A DNA stretch of 11,472 nucleotides from JAEUMD01 sp964559355 (GTDB lineage Bacteria; Pseudomonadota; Alphaproteobacteria; Rhizobiales; Hyphomicrobiaceae): positions 1-11,472 of the forward strand of contig CAZLHQ010000101.1 of assembly GCA_964559355.1 (NCBI GenBank), in the 5' to 3' direction. This document shows positions 1 to 6,249 of the stretch, in pieces. The translations under genes and the position numbers were made by a program. The notes beneath the pieces were generated by a model, which searched no databases, was not told the origin of the DNA, and saw nothing but the letters and a program-made list of their open reading frames with translations. How positions within the stretch are numbered: position 1 is the stretch's first letter; every line of letters begins with the position of its first letter.

Positions 1-55
1 AACCTGCAACCAGACGGTTATGAGCCGCCAGCTCTAACCGTTGAGCTACGGGCCC
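1..55 (-). tRNA. tRNA with CAU anticodon, probably tRNA-Ile2 (partial; 3' end lies beyond the window)
   Basis: Read on the minus strand from base 55, the sequence folds as a tRNA. The 5' acceptor strand is GGGCCCG (55-49), the D arm is GCTC...GAGC, and the anticodon stem GGCGG/CCGTC closes the loop CTCATAA (24-18). The anticodon CAT is at 22-20, followed by the variable region and the start of the T arm (GCAGGTT). About 20 bases of the 3' end, including CCA, are missing. CAU can mean initiator Met, elongator Met or the Ile2 tRNA whose C34 is changed to lysidine by TilS. The CTCATAA loop and the TGGTTGCAGGTT stretch resemble known Ile2 tRNAs more than elongator Met, but this is recollection of the family, not a computed score. 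The tRNA identity is certain; the Ile2 identity is moderately likely. Confidence 0.85.
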
Positions 56-94
56 GCCAGCCCCGACGGGTGTGGCCGGTCGGGTGCGGCCGCC

Positions 95-122
95 TCTATA
101 CCAGACAACGTGTGCGGGGCAA
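95..122 (-). promoter_or_regulatory. Candidate sigma70-type promoter for the tRNA
   Basis: On the minus strand, TTGCCC (122-117) and TATAGA (100-95) are separated by 16 bases. They lie about 40 bases upstream of the mature tRNA 5' end, the expected layout for a tRNA promoter with a short leader removed by RNase P. The call rests on consensus resemblance alone. Confidence 0.45.
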
Positions 123-305
123 AAGGGAGGCTGTGAGGCGTGGTTCGTCCGTGATTGCGCTGCAAAAATCGGGTATCGAGAAAAGTGTGTGGCGCACGCC
201 ACCAAGCGGCAGCCTGGGTGACACGCCCTGAATTCCAGCTGGCGCCGTCATGGATGTCGGGTGTCACACGTGCTGGGATGGCATAACCGATTGGAGGCCG
301 GCCCT

Positions 306-1160
306 ATGAATTCGCGCGCCCAAGCAAATCCGAGCGACCGATTTGCCGAGAAAATGGCTGTGAGTATGTGTTCAAAGGTGGAAAGGGATGGCGTGGTGCG
401 TGCAACTCGAGTTAACCCCATGATGCGGCACGGTGGAACATCCGCCACGGCGCTTGCCGCGCTTTCGGCGGTTCTTGCACTCATGGCCATGCACCTGACA
501 ACGGGGCTTACCGCGCCCGCCGCGGCACAGGAGAGAGCAATGCAGCGTGTTGTCACCGTGTCGGCCGAAGGCAGCATCAACGCACGCCCTGACATCGCCC
601 ATATCCAGAGCGGCGTCGTCACCGAGGCGTCCACGGCAGCGGCGGCGCTTTCGCAGAACTCGATGACCATGTCGCACCTCACCATCGGTCTCAAGGCATC
701 GGGCATCGCGGATGCCGACATCAAGACCACTTTCTTCAACGTGGCGCCACGCTATGTCCACGCTCGCGATGGCAGCGCACCCACCATCGATGGCTATCGC
801 GTGACCAACGACGTGCATGTGATCGTGCGCAACATTGCCAAGGTCGGCGATCTGCTCGACCGCCTGGTCAATCTCGGAGCAAACCAGATCGGTGGCCTGT
901 CATTCGATGTCGCCAACGCAGAAGCCTTGAAGGATGAGGCGCGCAAGGCGGCGATTGCCAACGCGCGTCGGCGCGCCGAACTCTATGCGGCGGCGGCCGG
1001 CGCATCGTTGGGACCGGTCGTCACGATCTCGGAGGAAACCGTGCACGTGGCGCCGCGCGGACCGATGCTGGCGCGCGCCGCGGCCGCCGAAAGCGTACCG
1101 ATCTCCGAGGGTACGCAAAAGATCGAGGCGCGTGTGACGGTGAGCTGGGAGCTGAAATAG
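306..1160 (+). CDS. SIMPL domain-containing (DUF541) secreted protein
   Basis: A 284-residue protein of the SIMPL/DUF541 family, which includes the Brucella periplasmic antigen BP26/Omp28. These are exported proteins with no enzymatic role assigned; some are linked to stress tolerance. A hydrophobic segment at about residues 48-72 ends in APAAA-Q, a good signal-peptidase I site near residue 74. The SIMPL domain fills residues 82-282, opening with VTVSAEGSINARPDIA and including the family pattern GYRVTNDVHV near 163-172 and an Ala-rich helix with EARKAAIANARRRAELYA (211-228). The ATG at 306 is chosen because GGAGG (293-297) lies 8 bases upstream. It gives an unusually long 40-residue n-region; starts at 420 or 423 would give a normal signal peptide but have no ribosome binding site. 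It stands alone: no close gene follows in the same operon. Confidence 0.85.
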   Translation: MNSRAQANPSDRFAEKMAVSMCSKVERDGVVRATRVNPMMRHGGTSATALAALSAVLALMAMHLTTGLTAPAAAQERAMQRVVTVSAEGSINARPDIAHIQSGVVTEASTAAAALSQNSMTMSHLTIGLKASGIADADIKTTFFNVAPRYVHARDGSAPTIDGYRVTNDVHVIVRNIAKVGDLLDRLVNLGANQIGGLSFDVANAEALKDEARKAAIANARRRAELYAAAAGASLGPVVTISEETVHVAPRGPMLARAAAAESVPISEGTQKIEARVTVSWELK

Positions 1161-1357
1161 TCGAACAAGCGCCGCAATCGCGAGAGCGGCCCGACGTTCG
1201 CTGTGTGCCGTCATCGGCCGGCTCTTCATCTGGCGCTAACCTTATTGATGGTGTGGGCTGATTGGCACGACTTTCTGAAAAATTGAAGCAATAGCATTAG
1301 GCCGCCATTAGTTCGTTTGCGAGCACACTGCCTCCGGCCTGCACTGGAGGAGTTTCC

Positions 1358-3166
1358 ATGCCTTTTGCGAGTTGCGAGCTTCGTCGTGCTGTAGCGGCTG
1401 TCGGTAACGACATGAGCCGGCTTCCGCGTGACGATCGGGGCAGCATCAAGACTTTGACGGGCCTGCTTCTCATTCCGATCATCGTCTGCGTGGCCTATGC
1501 GATCGACTACAGCCGCGTGCTTTCGGTTCGCAATCACATGCAGAACGCCGCGGATGCTGCGGCGCTCGCTGCACATGGCACGGGGGCCGACGCTGCGTCG
1601 ATCGCCCAGCAAGCCGCGGAAGCCTATGCAGCGGTCAACTCAAAACACCTTCTCGGCGTAACTGTCAGCAACATCACCGCCTCGCAGACCAGCGACGGTT
1701 TCAAGGTGCAGTTGATGGCAACGGTGCCGACACCTTTCGCGGCCGTGATCGGTTATCCCAGCACGAATGTGACGGTGGCGTCCGAGTCGATCTATGGCGG
1801 CCTCAACATGGAAGTGGCGCTGGTGCTCGACAACACGGGTTCGATGTCGGCCTCGATGGGCGACCTCAAGCAGGGCGCCAAGGATCTCGTCGAAGCACTG
1901 CACAGCGCCTCGAGCGGTTCCAGCAACCTCAAGATGGCCGTGGTCCCCTATGCGGGCACCGTCAACATCGGCAATGGCGGCCAGCAGATGGGATGGATGG
2001 ACGTCAACGGGCAGTCCGAACATAGCGGCCGGGGCTTGAGCTGGCATACGGGCGGCTATGAAACGGGCTGCACTTATACGCCCAGTGGCGGTGGCGGCAG
2101 CGGCCCCGGAACCGGCACTTTCGGATCATTGATGGACAAATTACCGAAGTTTTCCGGTCTGGTGCGCTCTCTGTTGGGTATTGGCGATGCGCAAGCGGCA
2201 ACAGCTGCGGATGTTCCGCCGGGCTACACCTTCGATCCCGACTGTTGGTATGCGAATCCCAGGGTGAACTTCTTCACCTTGTTCAACCAGTTGAATGTGC
2301 CCTGGAAGGGGTGCGTGATGGCACGCTCGAGCTGGAGCGACTGGGATGTTTCCGACGAGCCGCCGAGCAATGGTGATGTGAACACCCTGTTCGTGCCGTG
2401 GTTCTGGCCTGACACGGTCGATCAGACGTCAATCGATGCCAAAGGCTACGGCTGGGATACGGTCAACAACTACATCCCCGACCGCGATGACCTGCGCCTG
2501 GCGGCCGCGCCGAAGTTCAACGACGACTGGCTCGGTTGGCAGCACCACAACCTGTTCAAGTACGCCGTTGGCGCAGGCGTGGTCGTGGTTGACGAGAGCG
2601 GTCCAGATACCATGGGCCCCAATAAAGGTTGCCCCGATCCGCTGCTGCCACTCACCGACAGCAAATCGGACGTCATCAACACGATCGACGGACTGACATA
2701 CTGGCATGGCTCGGGCACCAATACGGCCGAGGGCGTGGCATGGGGTATGCGTGTCCTGACCCCGGGCGAGCCCTTTACTCAGGGCTCGAACGATCCCTCC
2801 GTCAAAAAGGTGATGGTGGTCATGACGGACGGCGTCAACAACCTCAACCCTTCACTCGACGATTCGATCATGTCGGAGTGGTCGACCTACTCCTACCTTT
2901 GGGATGGTCGCATCCAGCCGGCGACGTTCGAAGGCTTCAAGAGCCACGTTAATGGACGCATGGCAAAGGCCTGCGAGATCGCCAAATCGAAGGGCATCGA
3001 AATCTACACCGTGCTCTTCAACGTGTCCGATCTGCAGACGGAAACGCTGATGAAGCAGTGCGCCACCAAGCCGCCTTACGCCTACAAGGCTTCGACTTCG
3101 CAGGAGCTGGTCGATTCTTTCCGTGAGATCGGCAAGAGCCTCACCGACCTGCGCTTGTCGAAGTGA
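1358..3166 (+). CDS. TadG-like pilus-assembly protein with VWA domain
   Basis: A 602-residue protein built like TadG, the Flp/Tad pilus-associated protein. The N-terminus has the TadE/G signature: a charged DDRGS (25-29), one membrane helix (about 33-48) and a helix with QNAADAAALAA (62-72). A von Willebrand factor A domain starts at about 151. Its MIDAS metal site is visible as D158-N-T-G-S162, a threonine in SGTNT (452-456) and D491 in VVMTDG. Between these lies a long insert (about 205-450), rich in Gly around 243-254 and in Trp/Tyr/Asp after that, so the VWA fold is interrupted by some 200 residues. GGAGGAG (1346-1352) five bases before the ATG decides the start. The protein probably sits in the inner membrane facing the periplasm. 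No other tad gene (cpaA-F, tadB/C, flp) is near, so this is an orphan copy and its link to pilus assembly is uncertain. Confidence 0.85.
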   Translation: MPFASCELRRAVAAVGNDMSRLPRDDRGSIKTLTGLLLIPIIVCVAYAIDYSRVLSVRNHMQNAADAAALAAHGTGADAASIAQQAAEAYAAVNSKHLLGVTVSNITASQTSDGFKVQLMATVPTPFAAVIGYPSTNVTVASESIYGGLNMEVALVLDNTGSMSASMGDLKQGAKDLVEALHSASSGSSNLKMAVVPYAGTVNIGNGGQQMGWMDVNGQSEHSGRGLSWHTGGYETGCTYTPSGGGGSGPGTGTFGSLMDKLPKFSGLVRSLLGIGDAQAATAADVPPGYTFDPDCWYANPRVNFFTLFNQLNVPWKGCVMARSSWSDWDVSDEPPSNGDVNTLFVPWFWPDTVDQTSIDAKGYGWDTVNNYIPDRDDLRLAAAPKFNDDWLGWQHHNLFKYAVGAGVVVVDESGPDTMGPNKGCPDPLLPLTDSKSDVINTIDGLTYWHGSGTNTAEGVAWGMRVLTPGEPFTQGSNDPSVKKVMVVMTDGVNNLNPSLDDSIMSEWSTYSYLWDGRIQPATFEGFKSHVNGRMAKACEIAKSKGIEIYTVLFNVSDLQTETLMKQCATKPPYAYKASTSQELVDSFREIGKSLTDLRLSK

Positions 3167-3221
3167 CCGGGGGTGTCTGGGGGTGGGCGCGGCTCACGCC
3201 TTCGCCTTAAGGCAACGCGTC

Positions 3222-4136
3222 TCAACGCAAATCGATGATCGAAACGCGTGCGCCGCTGGCTGCGTCGCGGGCGCCCGGTTGCTGCAGCCAATCGGTGAAG
3301 TTGCGCATTTCGCCGCCCGTGCGCAGTCGATGCAGGCGGGCAAAATCGATCGTCGCTGTCACCCAGCCCGGCGCGTTCATCTCGCCTTCGGCGAGGCTGC
3401 CGGTGTCGGATACGCCGTGTTCGGCGGGCACATAGATGCCGGCGGCGCCTACGTTACGGTCAACCGCGGGTGACCACAGCGCGTCGCCTATGGTGGGGCT
3501 CGTTACGGTCGCGACCTGATTTTCGAGGGCGCGCGCCACGGCACCCGTGCGCACGCGATAATGGCCCGAAATGCGCTCGGTGCACTGTGGCACCAGCAGC
3601 ACCTCCGCGCCGTTCGCCACCATCGCCCGGGCGAGAAGCGGAAATTCGCAGTCGTAGCAGATGGTGATGGCGAGGTGGCCGAGCGCGGTTTCGAAGACGC
3701 GGATGTCGTTGCCCGCCACCATGTTCCAGTCGTGCTCGAACGGCGTCAGGATCAGCTTGTGCTGCTCGCCGATCGAGCCTCTCGGCGTGACGAGCTGGGC
3801 AGCGTTGACATACCCGCCGTCCGCGCGCTTGAGCGGGCCGCTGCCGACCAGAATGTGCACGTTGTGACGACGCGCCAGCTCGCAATGCAGGGCGACGCGC
3901 TCGCCGGCCAGATCGGCCACGCCATGCAGCGTCGCGGTCAGATCGCCATAGACGCCGGGGCCGAGCGCATGCGCCTGCTCGATGGCGGCGTACTCGGGGA
4001 ACAACAACAGTTCTGCCCCCGTCGCAGCACCTTCCGCCACCCAACGGGCAATCTTGTCGCGCCAGTGGCCGAGCGTTTCGACGGCCTCGATCGGATACTG
4101 TGCGGCTGCGACCCGCAGTTTCTGAGGGCCCGCCAT
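3222..4136 (-). CDS. Carbon-nitrogen hydrolase (nitrilase superfamily, RimI-associated type)
   Basis: A 304-residue nitrilase-superfamily hydrolase that should cleave an amide or carbamoyl C-N bond; the substrate is unknown. The catalytic triad is visible: E48 in LLFPEY, K127 in EQHKLILTPFE and C160 in ITICYDCEFP, with the second conserved glutamate at E134. The text after the Cys (VPQCTERISGHYRVRTGA, then ARALENQ) resembles the subgroup often fused to a RimI-type acetyltransferase. The ATG at 4136 overlaps the stop of the upstream GNAT gene (TGATG) and has GGGAG five bases before it, so it is preferred over the GTG one codon upstream. The pairing implies coupled translation with the GNAT protein and with panD before it. 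A role in releasing beta-alanine or a related amine would fit the context but is inference. Confidence 0.88.
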   Translation of the reverse strand: MAGPQKLRVAAAQYPIEAVETLGHWRDKIARWVAEGAATGAELLLFPEYAAIEQAHALGPGVYGDLTATLHGVADLAGERVALHCELARRHNVHILVGSGPLKRADGGYVNAAQLVTPRGSIGEQHKLILTPFEHDWNMVAGNDIRVFETALGHLAITICYDCEFPLLARAMVANGAEVLLVPQCTERISGHYRVRTGAVARALENQVATVTSPTIGDALWSPAVDRNVGAAGIYVPAEHGVSDTGSLAEGEMNAPGWVTATIDFARLHRLRTGGEMRNFTDWLQQPGARDAASGARVSIIDLR

Positions 4137-4726
4137 CACAGCTCCCGCTTCCAGAACTGCAGTTCTTTGACGGTCTCTTGGGTCTCGCCGATGTCCTTCC
4201 AGGCGAAATGCGCCACCAACCCTTCAGCCGGGGCATACCCACGCTTGCGCCAGAAGTCGTCGAGCGGACGATAGTCCTTGGGCTTCAGCGGGTGATCGGC
4301 CGGCCGCACGACCCGGCAGAAGGTCGACGTGTGAAAGCCTCCAAGCCGTCGGGCGTGCGCCTCGCGGCCGTCGAAGAAGGCATGGCCGACGCCGCCGCCG
4401 CGATGGCTGGCAAGCAGTACGCTTTCGCCGCAGTAGAAGACTTTGGAGATGTCGTGTCCCGCCGACCGCCATGGGGCACGGAACTCCTCGTCGGCTTCCG
4501 CCAGCGGCAGGCCGGTGGAGGCACCGACGATGCGAGCACCATCACGCGCGACGATGCACACAGCGCCAGGAGCAGCGGCAAACGTCGACAGATACTGCTG
4601 CTCATAAGCGAGAGAGCCGTCGTAGAGGTAGGGCCAATCGCGGAAAACGGTGATGCGCAAGGCCGCCAGATCGTCGAGCACGGCCCGGATGGCCTCACCG
4701 GTGAGCGAGGTAATATCGAGCTTCAT
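4136..4726 (-). CDS. GNAT family N-acetyltransferase
   Basis: A 196-residue single-domain GNAT enzyme, expected to transfer an acetyl group from acetyl-CoA to an amine. Motif A is clear: GESVLLASHR (100-109) followed by the pyrophosphate-binding loop R109-G-G-G-V-G114 (RxxGxG) and a helix. The C-terminus (DFWRKRGYAPAEG, then FAWKDIGET and ending near QFWKREL) is like the GNAT partners of class 12 nitrilases. Its ATG overlaps the panD stop as ATGA, and its own stop overlaps the nitrilase start. The gene order GNAT then nitrilase matches the order of domains in fused RimI-nitrilase proteins. GNAT proteins (PanZ/PanM) activate PanD in enterobacteria; this protein is longer than PanZ and is not shown to be its equivalent. 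The substrate is unknown. Confidence 0.88.
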   Translation of the reverse strand: MKLDITSLTGEAIRAVLDDLAALRITVFRDWPYLYDGSLAYEQQYLSTFAAAPGAVCIVARDGARIVGASTGLPLAEADEEFRAPWRSAGHDISKVFYCGESVLLASHRGGGVGHAFFDGREAHARRLGGFHTSTFCRVVRPADHPLKPKDYRPLDDFWRKRGYAPAEGLVAHFAWKDIGETQETVKELQFWKREL

Positions 4727-5082
4727 GACTTCTGCTTCTCGATCTTGTTCTTGGCGCCGATGAGCACGATGGTGGGCTTGAATGCGCGCGCCTTGGGCTC
4801 CTCGATCTGCGCATAGGCGCAGATGATCAGCTTGTCGCCGACGCAGGCCTTGCGAGCCGCCGCACCGTTGAGCCCGATCACGCCGGAGCCTCGCTTGCCC
4901 TCGATGACGTAGGTGGCAAAGCGTTCGCCATTGTCGATGTTGTAGATTTCGACGCGCTCATTGATGAGCAGCCCCGCCGCCTCGATCAGCTTGGCATCGA
5001 TCGAGATCGAACCCTCGTAGTGAAGATCGCACTCCGTTACGGTGGCGCGGTGCAGCTTGCACTTCAGCATCGTCACGAGCAT
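4723..5082 (-). CDS. panD: Aspartate 1-decarboxylase proenzyme
   Basis: PanD makes beta-alanine from L-aspartate for pantothenate and coenzyme A synthesis, in the cytoplasm. It is made as a proenzyme that cleaves itself between Gly24 and Ser25 to form the pyruvoyl cofactor. Both residues are present in LHYEGSISID, at the same positions as in E. coli when the ATG at 5082 is used. Other key residues are also present: K9 and H11 (CKLHRATV), Y22, R54, T57 and Y58 (NGERFATYVI), and N72 (GLNGAAA). The start at 5082 has AGGA eight bases upstream; an upstream in-frame ATG at 5118 would add twelve unrelated residues. The protein is 119 residues, slightly shorter than E. coli PanD (126), with a Lys-rich tail. 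It leads a coupled panD-GNAT-nitrilase unit. No panB or panC is nearby. Confidence 0.95.
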   Translation of the reverse strand: MLVTMLKCKLHRATVTECDLHYEGSISIDAKLIEAAGLLINERVEIYNIDNGERFATYVIEGKRGSGVIGLNGAAARKACVGDKLIICAYAQIEEPKARAFKPTIVLIGAKNKIEKQKS

Positions 5083-5130
5083 TGGCGTCGTCCTATAGGG
5101 GTGTCGTGGAGGGGCCAAAACGCTGTTGCC

Positions 5131-5541
5131 TCAACCCGCAACCTGCGCGATCCAGTCGGTGAGATTGTAGTAGGTCGTCACCCGCGCGATTCTGCCGTCG
5201 CGAATGGCAAAAAAGGTGCCGGCGGGTAGCACATACTTCTGCCCCTTGGCCTCCGGCAGACCGGAATCGGTATTCAGATAGGTGCCGTGCACGTTGAACT
5301 CTGCCGCCGCGCGCGAGCCATCGTCGTTGACCAGAATGGCGATGCCCTCGAGCCGCTCCTTGTAGTGGTGGTCCATGCGGGCGTTGAAGGCCTCGAACTT
5401 GTCGAGCCCCTGCCGGCGCTCGCCCTGGTTGACGTCGTGGATCACGTCGTCGGTCAGGCAGGCGAGCATGCCCTTGCTGTCACCGGCATTGAAAGCATCA
5501 TAATAGCGGCGGATGAGGGCTGAGGTTTCGGCGCGGCTCAT
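5131..5541 (-). CDS. SnoaL/ketosteroid isomerase-related (NTF2-like) protein
   Basis: A 136-residue NTF2-like protein. The family folds into a cone-shaped alpha+beta barrel that serves many uses: isomerases, cyclases and small-molecule binding. The typical opening is ALIRRYYDAFNAGD (8-21) followed by MLACLTDDVIHDVNQG (25-40), and the end has FAIRDGRIARVTTYYNLTDW (111-130), both typical of ketosteroid isomerase-related proteins of the SnoaL type. The substrate is not predictable. The ATG at 5541 has AAAGGG seven bases upstream. The open frame runs further upstream to 6102, but that extension crosses a terminator and another gene. The stop lies 48 bases before panD on the same strand with no terminator between, so it may be the first gene of the panD operon. 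The family call is firm, the function is not. Confidence 0.85.
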   Translation of the reverse strand: MSRAETSALIRRYYDAFNAGDSKGMLACLTDDVIHDVNQGERRQGLDKFEAFNARMDHHYKERLEGIAILVNDDGSRAAAEFNVHGTYLNTDSGLPEAKGQKYVLPAGTFFAIRDGRIARVTTYYNLTDWIAQVAG

Positions 5542-5776
5542 GGCAATGCCCTTTCTTCGTTGGCGCTGCTGATCTTCCCTGCACGCCGAGGGACCGGCTG
5601 CCGGGAAGCGGAAAATTTGCCGCTGAATTAGCAGATCGTGGCCGCCAGAGCTACGCGATATCATGGCGACCTTAACGGGTGGGAGCCGTGCTGCCGCGGC
5701 GGGTGGCGGGAAATCGCCAGGGCTGGGCTGCAAGCAATCCGGGGCGAGGGGCCGGACACGAGGCTGCCCTCGCCTC
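5542..5776. other. Non-coding stretch upstream of the SnoaL-like gene
   Basis: Between the SnoaL-like gene and the terminator of the Lys/Ala-rich small gene, no convincing gene is seen on either strand. It must hold the promoter of the SnoaL-panD-GNAT-nitrilase unit, which reads away from it on the minus strand, because the small gene upstream is closed by a terminator. I see no good -35/-10 pair. The part around 5615-5660 is AT-richer than its surroundings and is the likeliest place. Confidence 0.4.
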
Positions 5777-5809
5777 AAAGCAAAACGGGCACCCGCCAGG
5801 GGTGCCCGT
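5777..5809 (-). terminator. Rho-independent terminator of the Lys/Ala-rich small gene
   Basis: A perfect 10-base stem (ACGGGCACCC, 5785-5794, with GGGTGCCCGT, 5800-5809) encloses a 5-base loop. On the minus strand it is followed by TTT-GC-TTT, whereas the plus-strand side has no T tract. It lies about 50 bases past the stop codon of the small gene at 5858-5941 and should isolate that gene from the SnoaL-like gene downstream. Confidence 0.85.
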
Positions 5810-5857
5810 CGCTTCGGTGGCTGGAGGGCCAGCACCGAACAAACACAAAAGTGAAAC

Positions 5858-5941
5858 TTACTTCTTCTTTGCCGCCGGCTTCTTCGCCGCGGGCTTCTTC
5901 GCAGCCGGCTTCTTTGCCGGAGCTTTCTTCGCTGCTGCCAT
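5858..5941 (-). CDS. Lys/Ala/Pro repeat microprotein (histone H1-tail-like)
   Basis: A 27-residue protein: MAAA, then KKAPA, three exact KKPAA units, and a final KKK. It has eleven lysines, no acidic residue and no aromatic residue, so it is strongly basic and surely unfolded, like the tails of histone H1 and of bacterial H1-like (HC1/HC2, AlgP-type) DNA-binding proteins. Binding to DNA, RNA or ribosomes is the natural guess but is inference from composition. GGAGAAA lies eight bases before the ATG at 5941, and a strong intrinsic terminator follows about 50 bases after the TAA, so it has the frame of an independent small gene. The repeats differ at silent third positions (CCG/CCC, GCG/GCA/GCT), which suggests selection on the protein. 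Short proteins of this kind occur in other alphaproteobacteria. It could instead be the remnant of a longer H1-like gene. Confidence 0.75.
   Translation of the reverse strand: MAAAKKAPAKKPAAKKPAAKKPAAKKK
5870..5929 (-). repeat. Four tandem 15-base units encoding KKAPA/KKPAA
   Basis: The units on the minus strand are 5929-5915, 5914-5900, 5899-5885 and 5884-5870. The last three encode KKPAA exactly, while the DNA differs only at third codon positions; the first encodes KKAPA. The array is within the small gene at 5858-5941. Confidence 0.9.
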
Positions 5942-6249
5942 GGTCGTTTCTCCATAGTGATCTGCAACACTTGTGGACGTTCGTTCGATTCGTGACTTTT
6001 GAAAATATGGGTCAAGCTCTGTGCGTGCAGACAAATGTGAATGAGGCCGTAAAGCCACATGTCGAGAGGCGAGGAGGAACCATCCCAAGGAAGCTTCTGC
6101 ACGAGTTCAACGCCGACCGAGGGGAACGCTCGGGGTCATGCCGCAGCGGGCCCCAGGACCCGCTAAAACGGCCGTTTCCAAACCGGCCGCGGCTCAGCGG
6201 TCCCACAGCAGGCTTGCCGCTCACGGCGCCAGGGATTAATTCGTCAGCC
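5942..6249. other. Divergent intergenic region between the Lys/Ala-rich gene and trhO
   Basis: No convincing gene is seen; open frames here are extensions of neighbours. It should contain the promoters of both divergent genes. For the minus strand, CTTGACCC (TTGACC at 6015-6010) is a good -35 element, but the bases 16-18 further on (CGAATC) are a poor -10. For trhO I see no clear promoter. At 6171-6191 CGGCCG repeats around TTTCCAAAC and can form a hairpin, but it has no T tract. Confidence 0.4.

Noticed and set aside
1171..1190. Inverted repeat GCCGC/GCGGC after the SIMPL gene as a terminator
   Set aside because: Five base pairs with a 10-base loop and no T tract are too weak.
1262..1277. 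Sigma54-like promoter TTGGCAC before the TadG-like gene
   Set aside because: The invariant -12 GC is TG here at the required spacing, so a key element is missing; it also has no sigma70 -10 partner.
3205..3222. GCCTT/AAGGC repeats between the convergent TadG-like and nitrilase genes as a terminator
   Set aside because: The stem is only five pairs and no T tract follows on either strand.
5083..5118. Twelve extra N-terminal residues for PanD from the ATG at 5118
   Set aside because: The start at 5082 aligns the Gly24-Ser25 cleavage site exactly as in E. coli and has a ribosome binding site.
5870..5929. Tandem 15-base repeats as a CRISPR or VNTR element
   Set aside because: There are no spacers, the units are multiples of codons and vary only at silent positions, which fits a coding repeat.
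5542..6102. Upstream extension of the SnoaL-like frame with an Arg/Ser-rich stretch resembling a nucleic-acid binding tail
   Set aside because: The Arg-rich text is the KKPAA repeat read in the wrong frame; the real small gene has its own RBS and is followed by a terminator.
5638..6249. A 204-residue in-frame upstream extension of trhO
   Set aside because: It crosses the antisense small gene and its terminator, has no family resemblance, and the conserved TrhO part begins at 6250.
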